Assembly: GCF_029457495.1 (NCBI RefSeq)
Contig: NZ_CP120361.1
Location: 558,001 to 622,000 of the forward strand
Origin: Chelativorans sp. AA-79
GTDB lineage: Bacteria > Pseudomonadota > Alphaproteobacteria > Rhizobiales > Rhizobiaceae
DNA length: 64,000 nt
Direction of reading: 5' to 3'
In this document: positions 48,616 through 58,108 of the stretch, piece after piece
How positions within the stretch are numbered: position 1 is the stretch's first letter
Layout of the letters: each line of letters starts with the position of its first letter
The notes under the pieces: model-generated
Seen by the model: the letters and a program-made list of their open reading frames with translations, nothing else
Database searches by the model: none
What the model was told of the DNA's origin: nothing
Made by a program: the position numbers and the translations under genes

Positions 48616-49269
48616 ATGAAGTTTTTCGTCGACACCGCCGATGTGAATGAAATCCGTGAATTGAGCGAGACCGGGCTTCTGGACGGGGTGACGACCAATC
48701 CCTCCCTGATCATGAAGGCCGGCCGGCCGATCCTCGACATCACCAAGGAGATCTGCGAGATCGTCGACGGGCCGGTCTCGGCGGAGGTGACCGCGGTCGA
48801 GTTCAAGGAGATGATGCGCGAAGCCGAGATCCTCTCGAAGATCGCCGACAACATCGCCATCAAGGTGCCGCTCACCATGGATGGCCTCAAGGCCTGCAAG
48901 GCGCTCACCGACAGCGGCCGCATGGTCAATGTCACGCTTTGCTTCTCCGCCAACCAGGCTTTGCTGGCGGCCAAGGCCGGCGCCACCTTCATCTCGCCCT
49001 TCATCGGCCGGCTGGATGACATGGGCATCGACGGGATGGAACTGATCGCGGAAATCCGCACCATCTACGACAATTACGATTTCGAGACGCAGATCCTGGC
49101 CGCTTCCATCCGCACCATCAACCATGTGAAGCAGGCGGCGCTCATCGGCGCCGACGTGGTGACGGTGCCGCCGGCAGTGCTCAAAGCGCTCGTGAAGCAT
49201 CCGCTGACGGACAAGGGTCTGGATGCTTTCCTCGCGGACTGGGCCAAGACCGGCCAGAAGATCGGCTGA
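48616..49269 (+). CDS. tal: Transaldolase (FSA/TalC type)
   Basis: Short-form transaldolase of 217 residues of the pentose phosphate pathway, moving a dihydroxyacetone unit via a Schiff-base lysine. It opens with [31 protein letters not shown] in pieces; the catalytic lysine is in NIAIKVPLT, and [28 protein letters not shown] follows. The C-terminus has [21 protein letters not shown]. Distinguishing transaldolase from fructose-6-phosphate aldolase needs active-site comparison, but the style is the rhizobial transaldolase. GAAGGAGAG precedes the ATG. Confidence 0.93.
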   Translation: MKFFVDTADVNEIRELSETGLLDGVTTNPSLIMKAGRPILDITKEICEIVDGPVSAEVTAVEFKEMMREAEILSKIADNIAIKVPLTMDGLKACKALTDSGRMVNVTLCFSANQALLAAKAGATFISPFIGRLDDMGIDGMELIAEIRTIYDNYDFETQILAASIRTINHVKQAALIGADVVTVPPAVLKALVKHPLTDKGLDAFLADWAKTGQKIG

Positions 49270-49283
49270 GCAGGAGGGGGACA

Positions 49284-49311
49284 GGAAGGGCGGTTTTGCC
49301 GCCTTCCTTTT
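49284..49311 (+). terminator. Rho-independent terminator of transaldolase
   Basis: GGAAGGgCGG pairs with CCGCCTTCC with one bulged base around a short T-rich loop, followed by TTTT. It begins about 15 bases after the stop. Confidence 0.75.
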
Positions 49312-49315
49312 GCGC

Positions 49316-50230
49316 CTATCCGGTAAATTCCGCGTCCGGATTCTCGGCAAGCACCGTCACCGTGTGATGCTGGAGCCGGGCGGCCATCTCTGCGGGCTCG
49401 CCGCCGTTCAACAGGGCCGGCGCGATCGGCTTTCCGATCGTCATCTCAAAGCTGCGGCCCTTCTTGTTCAGGAGTTCGTGGAACAGCGTCATGTCGCGCA
49501 GTTCGGTCGAGTATTTCGACAAGAGATAAAACAGGCCCGAGTTCCGGGCCGTCATGTTGACCGGGACCACGGGCACCTCGTAACGCCTTGCGAGTGCCAC
49601 GATCGAAGGTTGCCAAGGGCGTTCGGTCAGCTTGTCCTCGTGCCAGTAGGCGATGCGGCCGGAGGGGAAGAGAATGATCGCCTTCCCTTCGGCAAAGGAC
49701 TTGGCGGTCATCTCCAGCGTGTCGCGGCTCTTGGCGTGCGACTTCTCGCCTGGGCGCCACTCGACGGGAATCACGAGTTCGCGGAATCGGGGGTTGACAC
49801 GCAAGGCATCCCGATTGGCGAAAACCGCCATATCCGGACGCAGCTCCTTCATCAGGTCGAAGATCGCGATGCCGTCGGCGATGCCCGTCGGGTGCGTCGG
49901 GGCCAGGATGAAACCGCCCGTCTGCGGGATGCGCTCCTTGCCCTGCGCGGTGATGTTGAGCGATAGCAACTCACTGATATAGAGCATGGCGCCCCAGCCG
50001 GAGAGCGCGGCGATCTCGTCGGCCATCGCCACCGCCTGGCTATAATGGAAATGGCGGTAGATAAGGGGGCGCGCCAGCGGCCAGAGCGGGTGCTGGGAGA
50101 GATGAACGGTGCGTTCGGCGATCAGTTGATCGACGACATGGGAAGGTGCCTCCGCCGCTACAGCCGGTCGCTTTAGAATGCGACTTCCGACCACTCCGGC
50201 AACCGACATCAGCGTCGTATGAAAGGCCAT
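49316..50230 (-). CDS. PlsC-like acyltransferase with atypical motif I
   Basis: Acyltransferase-fold protein of about 304 residues, probably a phospholipid or lipid A related acyl transfer enzyme at the inner membrane. Motif blocks are recognisable but divergent: motif I reads THPTGIADG, with five and not four residues between His and Asp; motif III-like FPSGRIAYW replaces FPEGTRS; and VPVVPVNMTARNSGLFY follows. The start at 50230 (MAFHTT) is preferred to an upstream GTG at 50260. It follows lptE on the same strand and converges with the transaldolase terminator. Confidence 0.75.
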   Translation of the reverse strand: MAFHTTLMSVAGVVGSRILKRPAVAAEAPSHVVDQLIAERTVHLSQHPLWPLARPLIYRHFHYSQAVAMADEIAALSGWGAMLYISELLSLNITAQGKERIPQTGGFILAPTHPTGIADGIAIFDLMKELRPDMAVFANRDALRVNPRFRELVIPVEWRPGEKSHAKSRDTLEMTAKSFAEGKAIILFPSGRIAYWHEDKLTERPWQPSIVALARRYEVPVVPVNMTARNSGLFYLLSKYSTELRDMTLFHELLNKKGRSFEMTIGKPIAPALLNGGEPAEMAARLQHHTVTVLAENPDAEFTG

Positions 50231-50364
50231 GGGCGAAGCACTCCGTTGGGGCTGTTTCACCGAAATCTATGACGGCGCAATGACAAGCCTACTCAAGACG
50301 CGAAGCCGAACCTTGTTCCTCGGGACAATCGTTTGTTGTCGTACGGCATCATATCACAACCCCG

Positions 50365-50904
50365 TCATTGAAGATTGAGGCGGGCCATGTCCTGGGCCAC
50401 GGCAAGGCGCAAAAGCTCCGCCAATTCGCGGGCCGCGCGGTCTTCCGCGTCGCGCTGGGCGCGGAGCACGGCAAATTCCTGCAACGGCCGGTCGAAGGCC
50501 GACATGACCTGCCGGTTGCCCTGCGCGACAGGCTCGCCAGTAGCGGCCTCCGTCAGGCGATAGGTGGCGATCAGGGTCACCGTGCCGGCGGTCGGCTCGT
50601 TCTCGTGCGCCCTTTGCACCTCGGCCGCCGATCCCACGCTGAGAACCACAGAAAGGTCCAGGTTGTAGCGAGGCGCGACAGGTTGCGCAGCGCCGCCGTG
50701 AAGCAGGAAAATCAGCTCGTTGCGCACTTCCTGCGCATAACGGGTGCTGACGGGATTGACCGCGACGGAGGCGAGGGAGGCCGTGGTCTGCCGGCCGGGA
50801 ACGCCTTCCTGCGTCGCGAGCAGCGGGCGTACGGTGCAGCCGGAGGCCATCGCCAGCATTAACGCGGCCCCTGCCGCCGCAGCGGCGCGAATCATCAATT
50901 TCAC
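50365..50904 (-). CDS. lptE: LPS-assembly lipoprotein LptE
   Basis: Outer-membrane lipoprotein that plugs LptD and helps LPS reach the cell surface, about 179 residues. Signal with lipobox MASGC near residue 32, then the LptE-like domain: TASLASVAVNPVSTRYAQEVRNELIFLLHGG, YNLDLSVVLSVGS and a C-terminal helix RAARELAELLRLAVAQDMARL in pieces. The GTG at 50904 is chosen because GGAGGG lies about nine bases upstream; the next ATG is three codons in. It lies 16 bases after leuS, the normal partner order. Confidence 0.87.
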   Translation of the reverse strand: MKLMIRAAAAAGAALMLAMASGCTVRPLLATQEGVPGRQTTASLASVAVNPVSTRYAQEVRNELIFLLHGGAAQPVAPRYNLDLSVVLSVGSAAEVQRAHENEPTAGTVTLIATYRLTEAATGEPVAQGNRQVMSAFDRPLQEFAVLRAQRDAEDRAARELAELLRLAVAQDMARLNLQ

Positions 50905-50920
50905 CAAGCTGGCCCTCCGC

Positions 50921-53536
50921 TCAGGCAACCACATTGACGATTCGCTGCGGAACGACAATCACCTTGCGCGGAGCAGCGCCGTCCAACGCCTTCTGCACGA
51001 AATCGAGTTCCAGAACCGCCTTTTCCACAGCAGCTTGATCCGCCTCGCGCGCGATTGTCAAATCACCGCGTTTCCTGCCGTTGATCTGCACGGGCAGCAC
51101 GATCGTATCGTCCACCACGAGCTTTGGATCGTAGTCCGGCCAGCGGCTGGCCGCGACGAGGCTGTTGCCGCCGACGCGGGCCCAGCACTCCTCCGCGAGA
51201 TGCGGCATGAAGGGCGCGATCAAGCGAATCAGGATCTCGACCGCCTCTCGGGCCGCCGCGCGGGTGTCCCCGTCCGCACTGCCGAGATCGGAGAACGGCG
51301 CCTGCAGTTCGTTCACCAGTTCGTGGATGCGTGCGATGGCGCGGTTGAAGGCAAGCCGCTCGATATCCTCGCCCACCGCCTTCAACGCCTTGTGCGTGGG
51401 TTTGGAGATGACGACAGCACCGCCCTCGCGCACGACCATGGGGGTGACACCTTCGATCGCGGGTGCGGCCTCCGTCACGAGACGCCATACCCGCTGCACG
51501 AAGCGATGCGCGCCGGTCGCACCCTCGTCCGTCCATTCCACGTCGCGTTCGGGCGGCGAATCGGAGAGCATGAACCAGCGCGCCGTATCTGCGCCGAAGG
51601 ATTCGGTGATGTCCTCGGGGCTCACCGTGTTCTTCTTCGATTTCGACATTTTTTCCAGGGAACCGATCGCGGCGGGCGTTCCGGTCGCGATCTCGATCGC
51701 CCTTCGCTCACCGCCTTCGCTTTCGATCCGCACTTCGGCGGGCGAGAGCCAGCGGCCATCCTCTGCACGGTAGGTTTCGTGCACCACCATGCCCTGCGTG
51801 AACAGTCCCTTGAAGGGCTCCGCCAAATCCAGATGGCCGGTATCGCGCATGCCCCTGACGAAGAAGCGCGAATAGAGCAGGTGCAGGATCGCGTGCTCGA
51901 TCCCGCCGATATACTGGTCTACCGGCAGCCAGCGGTTCGCCAGGTCCTTCTCCACCGGGCCGTCGGCTTGCGGGGAGGTGAAGCGCGCGAAATACCAGGA
52001 CGAATCGACGAAGGTGTCCATCGTGTCCGTCTCGCGCCGCGCGTCGCCGCCGCATTTCGGGCACTTCACATGCCGCCAAGTCGGATGACGGTCGAGCGGG
52101 TTGCCCGGCTTGTCGAAGTCGATATCGTCCGGCAGCTTCACCGGCAGATCCTCTTTCGGTACGGGCACCACGCCGCACGCATCGCAGTGGATCATGGGGA
52201 TCGGGCAGCCCCAGTAGCGCTGGCGCGAGACACCCCAGTCGCGCAGGCGGAAGTTCACCTTGCGCCCGGCCACGGGCCGGCCGTCGAGCGTCTCCTTCTC
52301 CAGCCGGTTTGCCACCTCCTCGAACGCACGCTTGTTCGACATGCCGTCGAGGAAGCGCGAATTGATCATCAGGCCATCGTCCGAATAGGACTCTTCCGTG
52401 ATCTGGAAGGTGGCCGCATCCGCCCCCTCCGGCATTACGACCGGGATCACCGGCAGGCCGTATTTGTTGGCGAAGTCGAGGTCGCGCTGGTCGCCGGACG
52501 GACAGCCGAAAATGGCGCCCGTGCCGTATTCCATCAGGACGAAATTCGCCACGTAGACCGGCAGCGTCCACTCGGGGTCGAATGGGTGCCTCACGCGGAT
52601 CCCGGTATCGAGACCCACCTTCTCGGCCGTTTCCAGGACGGCCGCGGACGTCCCCATATGCCGGCACTCCTCGATGAAGGCGGCAAGGGCCGAGTTCCCT
52701 TCCGCCGCTTTCTTCGCCAGCGGATGGTCCGGCGCGACCGCCATGAAGGAGGCGCCGAAGATCGTGTCAGGTCGAGTTGTATAGACCTCTAGACAATTTT
52801 CGCCCTCTGGTGCGGTACCTTCCACCAGCGCCCAGCGGATCGACAGGCCCTCCGAGCGGCCGATCCAGTTGCGCTGCATCAGGCGCACCTTTTCCGGCCA
52901 GTGGTCCAGCGTGTCTATCGCTTCGAGCAGGTCTTCCGCGTAATCGGTGATCTTGAAGAACCACTGCGCAAGTTCCCGGCTCTCCACCAGCGCGCCGGAG
53001 CGCCAGCCGCGCCCGTCGATCACCTGCTCGTTGGCGAGCACCGTCTGGTCCACCGGGTCCCAATTGACCTTGGAGGTCTTCCTTGCGACCAGCCCTCTCT
53101 CGTGGAAATCGAGGAAGAGCATCTGCTGGCGGTGGTAGTAGTCCACGTCGCAGGTGGCGAACTCGCGGCTCCAGTCGAGCGACAGGCCCATCATCTTGAG
53201 CTGCGAGCGCATGGTGGCGATGTTCTGGTAGGTCCATTCCTTCGGATGAACCTTGTTCTGCATGGCCGCGTTTTCGGCCGGCATGCCGAAGGCGTCCCAC
53301 CCCATGGGATGGAGAACGTTGAAACCCTTGGCACGCTTGTAGCGAGCCACCACGTCGCCCATCGTGTAGTTGCGCGTGTGGCCGATATGGATGCGCCCGG
53401 AAGGATAGGGGAACATCTCGAGCACGTAATAGGTTGGCCGCCCGTCGTCGCTTTTCGTTTCGAAAAGGCGCGCTTCCTCCCACGCCTTCTGCCAGCGGGG
53501 TTCGGATGTGCGCGGATTGTAACGTTCGGTTGCCAT
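50921..53536 (-). CDS. leuS: Leucyl-tRNA synthetase
   Basis: Class I aminoacyl-tRNA synthetase charging tRNA-Leu, 871 residues. HIGH-type motif [12 protein letters not shown] follows MFPYPSGR; the KMSKS loop is [16 protein letters not shown]. The CP1 editing domain carries [23 protein letters not shown]. Zinc-type cysteines appear in HCDACGVVP and CPKCGGDAR. The C-terminal domain ends in [16 protein letters not shown] at 53536 gives the standard MATERYNP start. Confidence 0.97.
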   Translation of the reverse strand: MATERYNPRTSEPRWQKAWEEARLFETKSDDGRPTYYVLEMFPYPSGRIHIGHTRNYTMGDVVARYKRAKGFNVLHPMGWDAFGMPAENAAMQNKVHPKEWTYQNIATMRSQLKMMGLSLDWSREFATCDVDYYHRQQMLFLDFHERGLVARKTSKVNWDPVDQTVLANEQVIDGRGWRSGALVESRELAQWFFKITDYAEDLLEAIDTLDHWPEKVRLMQRNWIGRSEGLSIRWALVEGTAPEGENCLEVYTTRPDTIFGASFMAVAPDHPLAKKAAEGNSALAAFIEECRHMGTSAAVLETAEKVGLDTGIRVRHPFDPEWTLPVYVANFVLMEYGTGAIFGCPSGDQRDLDFANKYGLPVIPVVMPEGADAATFQITEESYSDDGLMINSRFLDGMSNKRAFEEVANRLEKETLDGRPVAGRKVNFRLRDWGVSRQRYWGCPIPMIHCDACGVVPVPKEDLPVKLPDDIDFDKPGNPLDRHPTWRHVKCPKCGGDARRETDTMDTFVDSSWYFARFTSPQADGPVEKDLANRWLPVDQYIGGIEHAILHLLYSRFFVRGMRDTGHLDLAEPFKGLFTQGMVVHETYRAEDGRWLSPAEVRIESEGGERRAIEIATGTPAAIGSLEKMSKSKKNTVSPEDITESFGADTARWFMLSDSPPERDVEWTDEGATGAHRFVQRVWRLVTEAAPAIEGVTPMVVREGGAVVISKPTHKALKAVGEDIERLAFNRAIARIHELVNELQAPFSDLGSADGDTRAAAREAVEILIRLIAPFMPHLAEECWARVGGNSLVAASRWPDYDPKLVVDDTIVLPVQINGRKRGDLTIAREADQAAVEKAVLELDFVQKALDGAAPRKVIVVPQRIVNVVA

Positions 53537-53663
53537 GCCCGGTTTTTCACATAAAAAGAACAAAGAAATTTCCGGCGGACCTTCACCACGGTTTGTGACG
53601 ACCGTCAACTCCGCGCGGTGATTCGCGCCAGCCTAAAGCGTGTCAGAGGATTTCGCCCAACTC

Positions 53664-54341
53664 ATGATCGATGCCGCTCGCAATCTATATATGGTCAAGG
53701 AAAGGATTGCCCAAGCCACCCGCGAGGCGGGCCGTGCGCCCGAAGACGTCAGGCTCGTGGCCGTCTCGAAGACGTTCCCCGCGGATGCGATTCTTCCTGT
53801 GATCGAGACCGGCCAACGCGTTTTCGGCGAAAACCGCGTGCAGGAAGCGCAAGGCAAATGGCCGGCATTGAAGGAGGCCCATTCCGATATCGAGCTTCAT
53901 CTCATCGGGCCGCTCCAGTCCAACAAGGCCAAGGAAGCCGTCGCGCTGTTCGACGTGGTCGAAACCGTAGACCGCGAGAAGATCGCGGCCGCACTCGCAA
54001 CCGAGATGGCGAAGCAGGGCCGCCGCCCGCGGCTTTACGTGCAGGTCAACACCGGACTGGAGGAACAGAAGGCCGGCATCGACCCGCGCGAGGCCGTGGC
54101 GTTCGTGACGCGCTGCCGCGATGTGCACGGGCTCGTCATCGAGGGGTTGATGTGTATCCCGCCCGTGGACGAGAATCCGGGGCCCCATTTCGCGCTGCTC
54201 GAAAAGCTCGCGCGCGAGGCAGGCGTGGAGAAGCTCTCCATGGGCATGTCCGGCGACTATGAGACGGCCATCGCGTTCGGGGCGACCAGCGTGCGTGTAG
54301 GCTCGGCGATCTTCGGCAACCGGCCTTATTTCGCGGGCTGA
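53664..54341 (+). CDS. YggS family PLP-homeostasis protein
   Basis: Single-domain PLP-binding protein of 225 residues with the alanine-racemase-like barrel. The PLP lysine lies in RLVAVSKTFP. Blocks QRVFGENRVQEAQGKW, ELHLIGPLQSNKAKEAV, VQVNTGLEEQKAGI and LSMGMSGDYETAIAFGATSVRVGSAIFG are all present. Members buffer free PLP and prevent amino-acid imbalance. The ATG at 53664 aligns with the E. coli start; a GTG at 53640 would add eight residues. Divergent from leuS. Confidence 0.94.
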   Translation: MIDAARNLYMVKERIAQATREAGRAPEDVRLVAVSKTFPADAILPVIETGQRVFGENRVQEAQGKWPALKEAHSDIELHLIGPLQSNKAKEAVALFDVVETVDREKIAAALATEMAKQGRRPRLYVQVNTGLEEQKAGIDPREAVAFVTRCRDVHGLVIEGLMCIPPVDENPGPHFALLEKLAREAGVEKLSMGMSGDYETAIAFGATSVRVGSAIFGNRPYFAG

Positions 54342-54390
54342 ACCAAACGGTCAGGCGGTATCGTCGTCATCGCCGCTGCGCTTCGCCGTG

Positions 54391-54527
54391 GTTCAGACAT
54401 GGATCCTCGGGTCGAGCCCGAGGATGACGAATGCATGGAAGCTTCCGCTTATCGTCGACGTTGGAGATCCGCAGAGACTTCTCCTCCTCGTCATCCTCGG
54501 GCTCGACCCGAGGATCCATGCCTGAAC
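54391..54527. repeat. 40-bp-armed inverted repeat (BIME/MITE-like)
   Basis: Left arm 54391-54430 and right arm 54488-54527 are reverse complements over 40 bases with one mismatch. Each arm also contains its own palindrome, CCTCGGG-N5-CCCGAGG. The spacer is 57 bases. It fills most of the gap between the convergent yggS and pncA genes. It may also terminate both transcripts. Confidence 0.9.
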
Positions 54528-54560
54528 GCTCCTACGCGCCGGCGATCAACCTCGAGCGCC

Positions 54561-55160
54561 TCAGACCAGTTCCACGCCGGCCGCCTTCATCTTCTCCGTC
54601 ATGGCGGCGAGCGAGCCGCCGAGGTCGATGGCGCGGCAGGCTTCCAGCACCACGGTCGCCTCGAAACCCTGGCTGCGAGCATCCAATGCCGAATAGGCGA
54701 CGCAGAAATCCGTCGCTAGCCCGGCGAGTGTCACCTTCCCGATCTCGCGCTCCCGTAGATAGCCAGTGAGCCCCGTCGGCGTTTTGTGGTCGTTCTCGAA
54801 GAAGGCGGAGTAACTGTCGATCGCCTTGCGGAACCCCTTGCGGATGACGAGTTCCGCCCTGGTCCATTCCAGCCCCGGATGGAACTCGGCGCCTCGCGTC
54901 CCCTGCACGCAATGGTCCGGCCAGAGCGTCTGCTCGCCATAGGGCATTTCGAATGTCTCGAAGGGTGCCTTGCCCGGATGCGAGGAGGCAAAGCTCGAAT
55001 GGCCCGCGGGGTGCCAGTCCTGGGTCAGGATCACATGGTCGAAGCGCCCGGCCAGGCGGTTGATCACCGGCACGACCTCGTCGCCGCGTTCCACCGCCAG
55101 CGCGCCGCCGGGGCAGAAATCGTTCTGGACATCGATGACGATGAGCGCTTCCTTGGCCAT
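54561..55160 (-). CDS. pncA: Nicotinamidase
   Basis: Converts nicotinamide to nicotinate in NAD salvage, 199 residues. IDVQNDFCPGGALAV carries the catalytic Asp, QDWHPAGHSSF is the metal-binding block, and the nucleophile lies in LATDFCVAYSALDA. DSYSAFFENDHKTPTGL is also typical. ATG at 55160 is preceded by GGAGGCGGTC; an in-frame start at 55172 would add four residues. The same enzyme type can activate pyrazinamide. It ends near the long inverted repeat. Confidence 0.95.
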   Translation of the reverse strand: MAKEALIVIDVQNDFCPGGALAVERGDEVVPVINRLAGRFDHVILTQDWHPAGHSSFASSHPGKAPFETFEMPYGEQTLWPDHCVQGTRGAEFHPGLEWTRAELVIRKGFRKAIDSYSAFFENDHKTPTGLTGYLREREIGKVTLAGLATDFCVAYSALDARSQGFEATVVLEACRAIDLGGSLAAMTEKMKAAGVELV

Positions 55161-55206
55161 GACCGCCTCCATTCGTGATTTCTGGCGCCCCGCTACACTT
55201 ATGCGG

Positions 55207-55635
55207 TCAAGGCGCCTTGTCGAGCCCGCCCATACGGCAGATTTCCTTCCATTCCATCTCGCTTACGGGCTGTACGGAAAGGCGGGAGTTGTTGACGAGA
55301 ACCATGTCCTTGAGCTTCGGATTGGCCTTGATCTCATCGAGAGAGACCGGTTTCGGCATGTCCTGGAAGGCGCGGATGTCCACGCACTCCCAGCGCGGAT
55401 CGTCCGTGGTGGAATCGGGGTGGGCCGGCGCGATCACCTCGACGATGCCGACCACGCTCGTCTCCTTCACCGAATGGTAGAAGAAGCCGAGATCGCCGAC
55501 CTTCATCTCGCGCATATTGTTGCGCGCCTGGTAATTGCGCACGCCGTCCCATTCCTGGCCCTTGTCGCCCTTCTTCTTCTGCATCTCCCAGGACCAGGAG
55601 GTGGGCTCGGACTTGAACAGCCAATAGGCCATCAT
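55207..55635 (-). CDS. EVE domain protein
   Basis: A 142-residue protein made of one EVE (PUA-like) domain, which is thought to bind modified bases in DNA or RNA. Landmarks: AYWLFKSEPTSWSW, WDGVRNYQARNNMREMKVGDLGFFYHS and RLSVQPVSEMEWKEIC. The start at 55635 overlaps the stop of the YciI gene (ATGA); the next codon is also ATG. It is the last gene of the tsaD-gpsA-yciI-EVE run, an arrangement common in this order. Confidence 0.9.
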   Translation of the reverse strand: MMAYWLFKSEPTSWSWEMQKKKGDKGQEWDGVRNYQARNNMREMKVGDLGFFYHSVKETSVVGIVEVIAPAHPDSTTDDPRWECVDIRAFQDMPKPVSLDEIKANPKLKDMVLVNNSRLSVQPVSEMEWKEICRMGGLDKAP

Positions 55636-55928
55636 GCGTTCTCCGGTTTGTTGAAGACCCAGTTCCACGGGCGAATTTCGACGGATTCGAAGAGGCCGGC
55701 AAGCGCGTAGGGATCGGAGCGGGCGAGCGCTTCGGCATCGGCTTTTGTGGCCGCCTCGACCGCCACCATGCTACCACAGGGCGTCCCCTCCTCGTCCAGG
55801 AACGGGCCGGCGAATTTCAGCTTTCCCTCGGCATTGAGGGTGTCCAGATAGGCGACGTGCTCCGGCCTCGTGTCCATGCGGACCTGCAGGTGGCCGGGCT
55901 TGTCGCGGCACAGGATGACAAAGATCAT
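55632..55928 (-). CDS. YciI family protein
   Basis: A 98-residue dimeric alpha-beta barrel protein of unknown activity: MIFVILCRDKPGHLQVRM, DTRPEHVAYLDTL, GPFLDEEGTPCGSMVAVEA and DPYALAGLFESVEIRPWNWV. The ATG at 55928 matches family starts. An upstream in-frame ATG at 55952 is preceded by GGGAG supplied by the dispersed repeat and would add eight basic residues. It overlaps the EVE gene by four bases and follows gpsA directly. Confidence 0.87.
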   Translation of the reverse strand: MIFVILCRDKPGHLQVRMDTRPEHVAYLDTLNAEGKLKFAGPFLDEEGTPCGSMVAVEAATKADAEALARSDPYALAGLFESVEIRPWNWVFNKPENA

Positions 55929-55953
55929 CTCGCCGTTTCTTTTGTTCACCATC

Positions 55954-55971
55954 AGCTACTCCCTATTCGCT
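55954..55971. repeat. Short copy of the dispersed TATTCGCT repeat
   Basis: AGCTACTCCCTATTCGCT, the same as the right-hand units at 41008-41040. The gpsA stop codon (55963-55965) and its last codons lie inside it. Confidence 0.6.
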
Positions 55972-56946
55972 CCTCAATGGCCGCGCGAGCAACTGCTGCA
56001 TGGCGGCATCCACGGTCAGATCGCCGTCGAGCATGCCGGTCACCGCGTCGATGATCGGGGCCTCCAGCCCACGTTCGCGGGCGATCCGCGCAGCGATGCC
56101 GGCAGTGAAGACACCTTCGGCGAGCGGCAGATCATCCAGGTTGTTCCCCTTCCCCAGGGCCAGGCCATAGGCGAAATTGCGCGACTGCTCGGAACTGCAG
56201 GTGAGGACGAGGTCGCCGAGGCCGGAAAGGCCCATCAGCGTTTCCGGCTTGGCGCCGAAGGCGACACCTATACGCCGCAATTCCACGAAGCCACGCGTCG
56301 TGATCGCGGCCACGGCGCTCGCGCCGAGGCCGGCGCCGCTGGTGGCACCGGCGGCGATCGCGAGCACGTTCTTCAAGGCGCCGCCGATCTCGACGCCGAT
56401 CAAATCGTCGCTCGAATAGCAGCGCAGATTGGGCGCGGAGAGCTTTTTCGCAAGCTCCGCCGCCAGCGCTCCGTCATTGGCGGCGACGGTGACGGCCGTG
56501 GGCAGGCCGCGCGCCAGGTCTGCGGCGAAGCTGGGGCCGGAGAGCGCGGCCTGCGGGTTCTCCGGGAGGATCTCGCGGGCTATCTCCGACATCCGCCGCC
56601 CTGTCTCGCGCTCGATGCCCTTGGCGCAGAGCACCACCGGGATGTCGGGCTTCAGCGCCGCGCAGGCGGTGCCGAGCACGGCCCGCAGGCTTTGCGCCGG
56701 CGTGGCGGCGAGCACGCAGTTCGCGCCGGCCAGGGCGGCGGCGATCTCATCTACCGCTGCAAGCCGCGGATCAAGCTCGATGCCCGGAAGATAACGGCTG
56801 TTCACATGAGCATGGCTGATTTCGTGGGCGAGGCGGGCATCGCGCGCCCAGAGCGTCACATTGTGGCCCGCGCGCTGCATGGTGAGTGCGAGCGCGGTGC
56901 CCCAGGCGCCGGCGCCCAGCACGGCGATCGACCAGTGCCGGCTCAT
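55963..56946 (-). CDS. gpsA: Glycerol-3-phosphate dehydrogenase [NAD(P)+]
   Basis: Makes sn-glycerol-3-phosphate from dihydroxyacetone phosphate for phospholipid synthesis, 327 residues. NAD-binding [10 protein letters not shown] near the N-terminus; [33 protein letters not shown]; the catalytic lysine region [12 protein letters not shown]; and [14 protein letters not shown] are all present. The start overlaps the tsaD stop by four bases. The stop codon lies within a dispersed repeat, which supplies the final Ser-Glu-stop. Confidence 0.96.
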   Translation of the reverse strand: MSRHWSIAVLGAGAWGTALALTMQRAGHNVTLWARDARLAHEISHAHVNSRYLPGIELDPRLAAVDEIAAALAGANCVLAATPAQSLRAVLGTACAALKPDIPVVLCAKGIERETGRRMSEIAREILPENPQAALSGPSFAADLARGLPTAVTVAANDGALAAELAKKLSAPNLRCYSSDDLIGVEIGGALKNVLAIAAGATSGAGLGASAVAAITTRGFVELRRIGVAFGAKPETLMGLSGLGDLVLTCSSEQSRNFAYGLALGKGNNLDDLPLAEGVFTAGIAARIARERGLEAPIIDAVTGMLDGDLTVDAAMQQLLARPLRSE

Positions 56947-58031
56947 GCCTTCGCCCCCCTCTTGCCGGTGCCGAAAAGTGGTGCTGCATTTTCGTCCAGG
57001 GGCCAGCGCGGACGCGGGGCGAAGGAGAGCGCTCCCGCCGCGGCAAGTCCCGCCTCCAGCCGCTCCAGCCCCGCCCAGGCGATCATGGCGGCATTGTCCC
57101 CGCAGAGTTTCAGGGGCGGCGCCACCAGGCGGAAGCCTTCATCCCGGCAAAGATCCTCTAGCGTATCGCGGATAGCCGCGTTGGCCGCCACACCGCCCGC
57201 CACCACCAGCGCCGGCTGCGCCAGGTCGGGACATGTCCTCCTGAAACGCTCCAGGCTGCGCGCGATGCGGTCGGCCAGCGTTTCCGTTACAGCCTTCTGG
57301 AAGGAAGCGCAGATGTCGGCCACGTCCTCGCCGGAAAGCGGCGCAAGCTCGCCCGCGGCGCGGCGGACGGCGGTCTTGAGGCCGGAAAACGAGAAATCGG
57401 GCCGCCGCTCGCCCTTGAGCGGCCGGGGGAAGGCAAAGCGGGTGGGATTGCCTTTTTCTGCCGCTTTCTCGACGCTGGGGCCGCCGGGATAGGGCAGGCC
57501 GAGCAGCTTCGCGGTCTTGTCGAAAGCCTCGCCCAGCGCGTCGTCGATCGTGCTCGCCCACCGTTCGTATCGGCCGACGCCGGCCACGTGGACGATCTGC
57601 GTGTGCCCGCCCGAGACGAGCAGGAGCAGGTAGGGAAATTCCAGCTGGTCCGTCAGGCGGGCGGTCAGCGCATGGCCTTCGAGATGGTTGATGGGCAGAA
57701 GCGGTTTGTCCAGCGCGGCGGCAAGCGCCTTGCCCGTGGTGAGGCCAACGATCAACCCGCCGATGAGGCCGGGACCCGCCGTGGCGGCGATGCCGTCGAT
57801 GTCATCGAAGGTGAGGCCGGCTTCGCCAAGTGCGGCCTCGATCACGCCGTCCAGCGCTTCCACATGGGCGCGCGCCGCGATCTCCGGCACGACGCCGCCG
57901 AAGGCCGCGTGCTCCTCGATCTGGCTCAGCACCACATTGGAGAGGATCGCGGGCACGCCGTCCCGGCCGCGCGCGACAACGGCGGCGGCGGTCTCGTCGC
58001 AGCTCGTCTCGATGCCCAGCACGCGCGTCAT
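56943..58031 (-). CDS. tsaD: tRNA N6-adenosine threonylcarbamoyltransferase TsaD
   Basis: Transfers threonylcarbamoyl to A37 of ANN-reading tRNAs with TsaB and TsaE, 362 residues. ASKHA-fold landmarks: [15 protein letters not shown], the metal-binding HLEGH in [21 protein letters not shown], and [12 protein letters not shown] near the C-terminus. ATG at 58031. It is divergent from hemC across about 77 bases that contain a perfect inverted repeat, and translationally coupled to gpsA. Confidence 0.96.
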   Translation of the reverse strand: MTRVLGIETSCDETAAAVVARGRDGVPAILSNVVLSQIEEHAAFGGVVPEIAARAHVEALDGVIEAALGEAGLTFDDIDGIAATAGPGLIGGLIVGLTTGKALAAALDKPLLPINHLEGHALTARLTDQLEFPYLLLLVSGGHTQIVHVAGVGRYERWASTIDDALGEAFDKTAKLLGLPYPGGPSVEKAAEKGNPTRFAFPRPLKGERRPDFSFSGLKTAVRRAAGELAPLSGEDVADICASFQKAVTETLADRIARSLERFRRTCPDLAQPALVVAGGVAANAAIRDTLEDLCRDEGFRLVAPPLKLCGDNAAMIAWAGLERLEAGLAAAGALSFAPRPRWPLDENAAPLFGTGKRGAKA

Positions 58032-58061
58032 TCGGTCCGGTCCACTTTGGTTGCCCCTGGG

Positions 58062-58087
58062 GGCATTCCCCGATAGGTAGGAATGCC
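58062..58087. promoter_or_regulatory. Inverted repeat between tsaD and hemC
   Basis: GGCATTCC (58062-58069) and GGAATGCC (58080-58087), a perfect 8-bp dyad with a 10-base spacer, ending 21 bases before the hemC ATG. Placement suits an operator; the binding protein is unknown. Confidence 0.35.
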
Positions 58088-58108
58088 GGTTAGCACGGAC
58101 ATGGCGGC

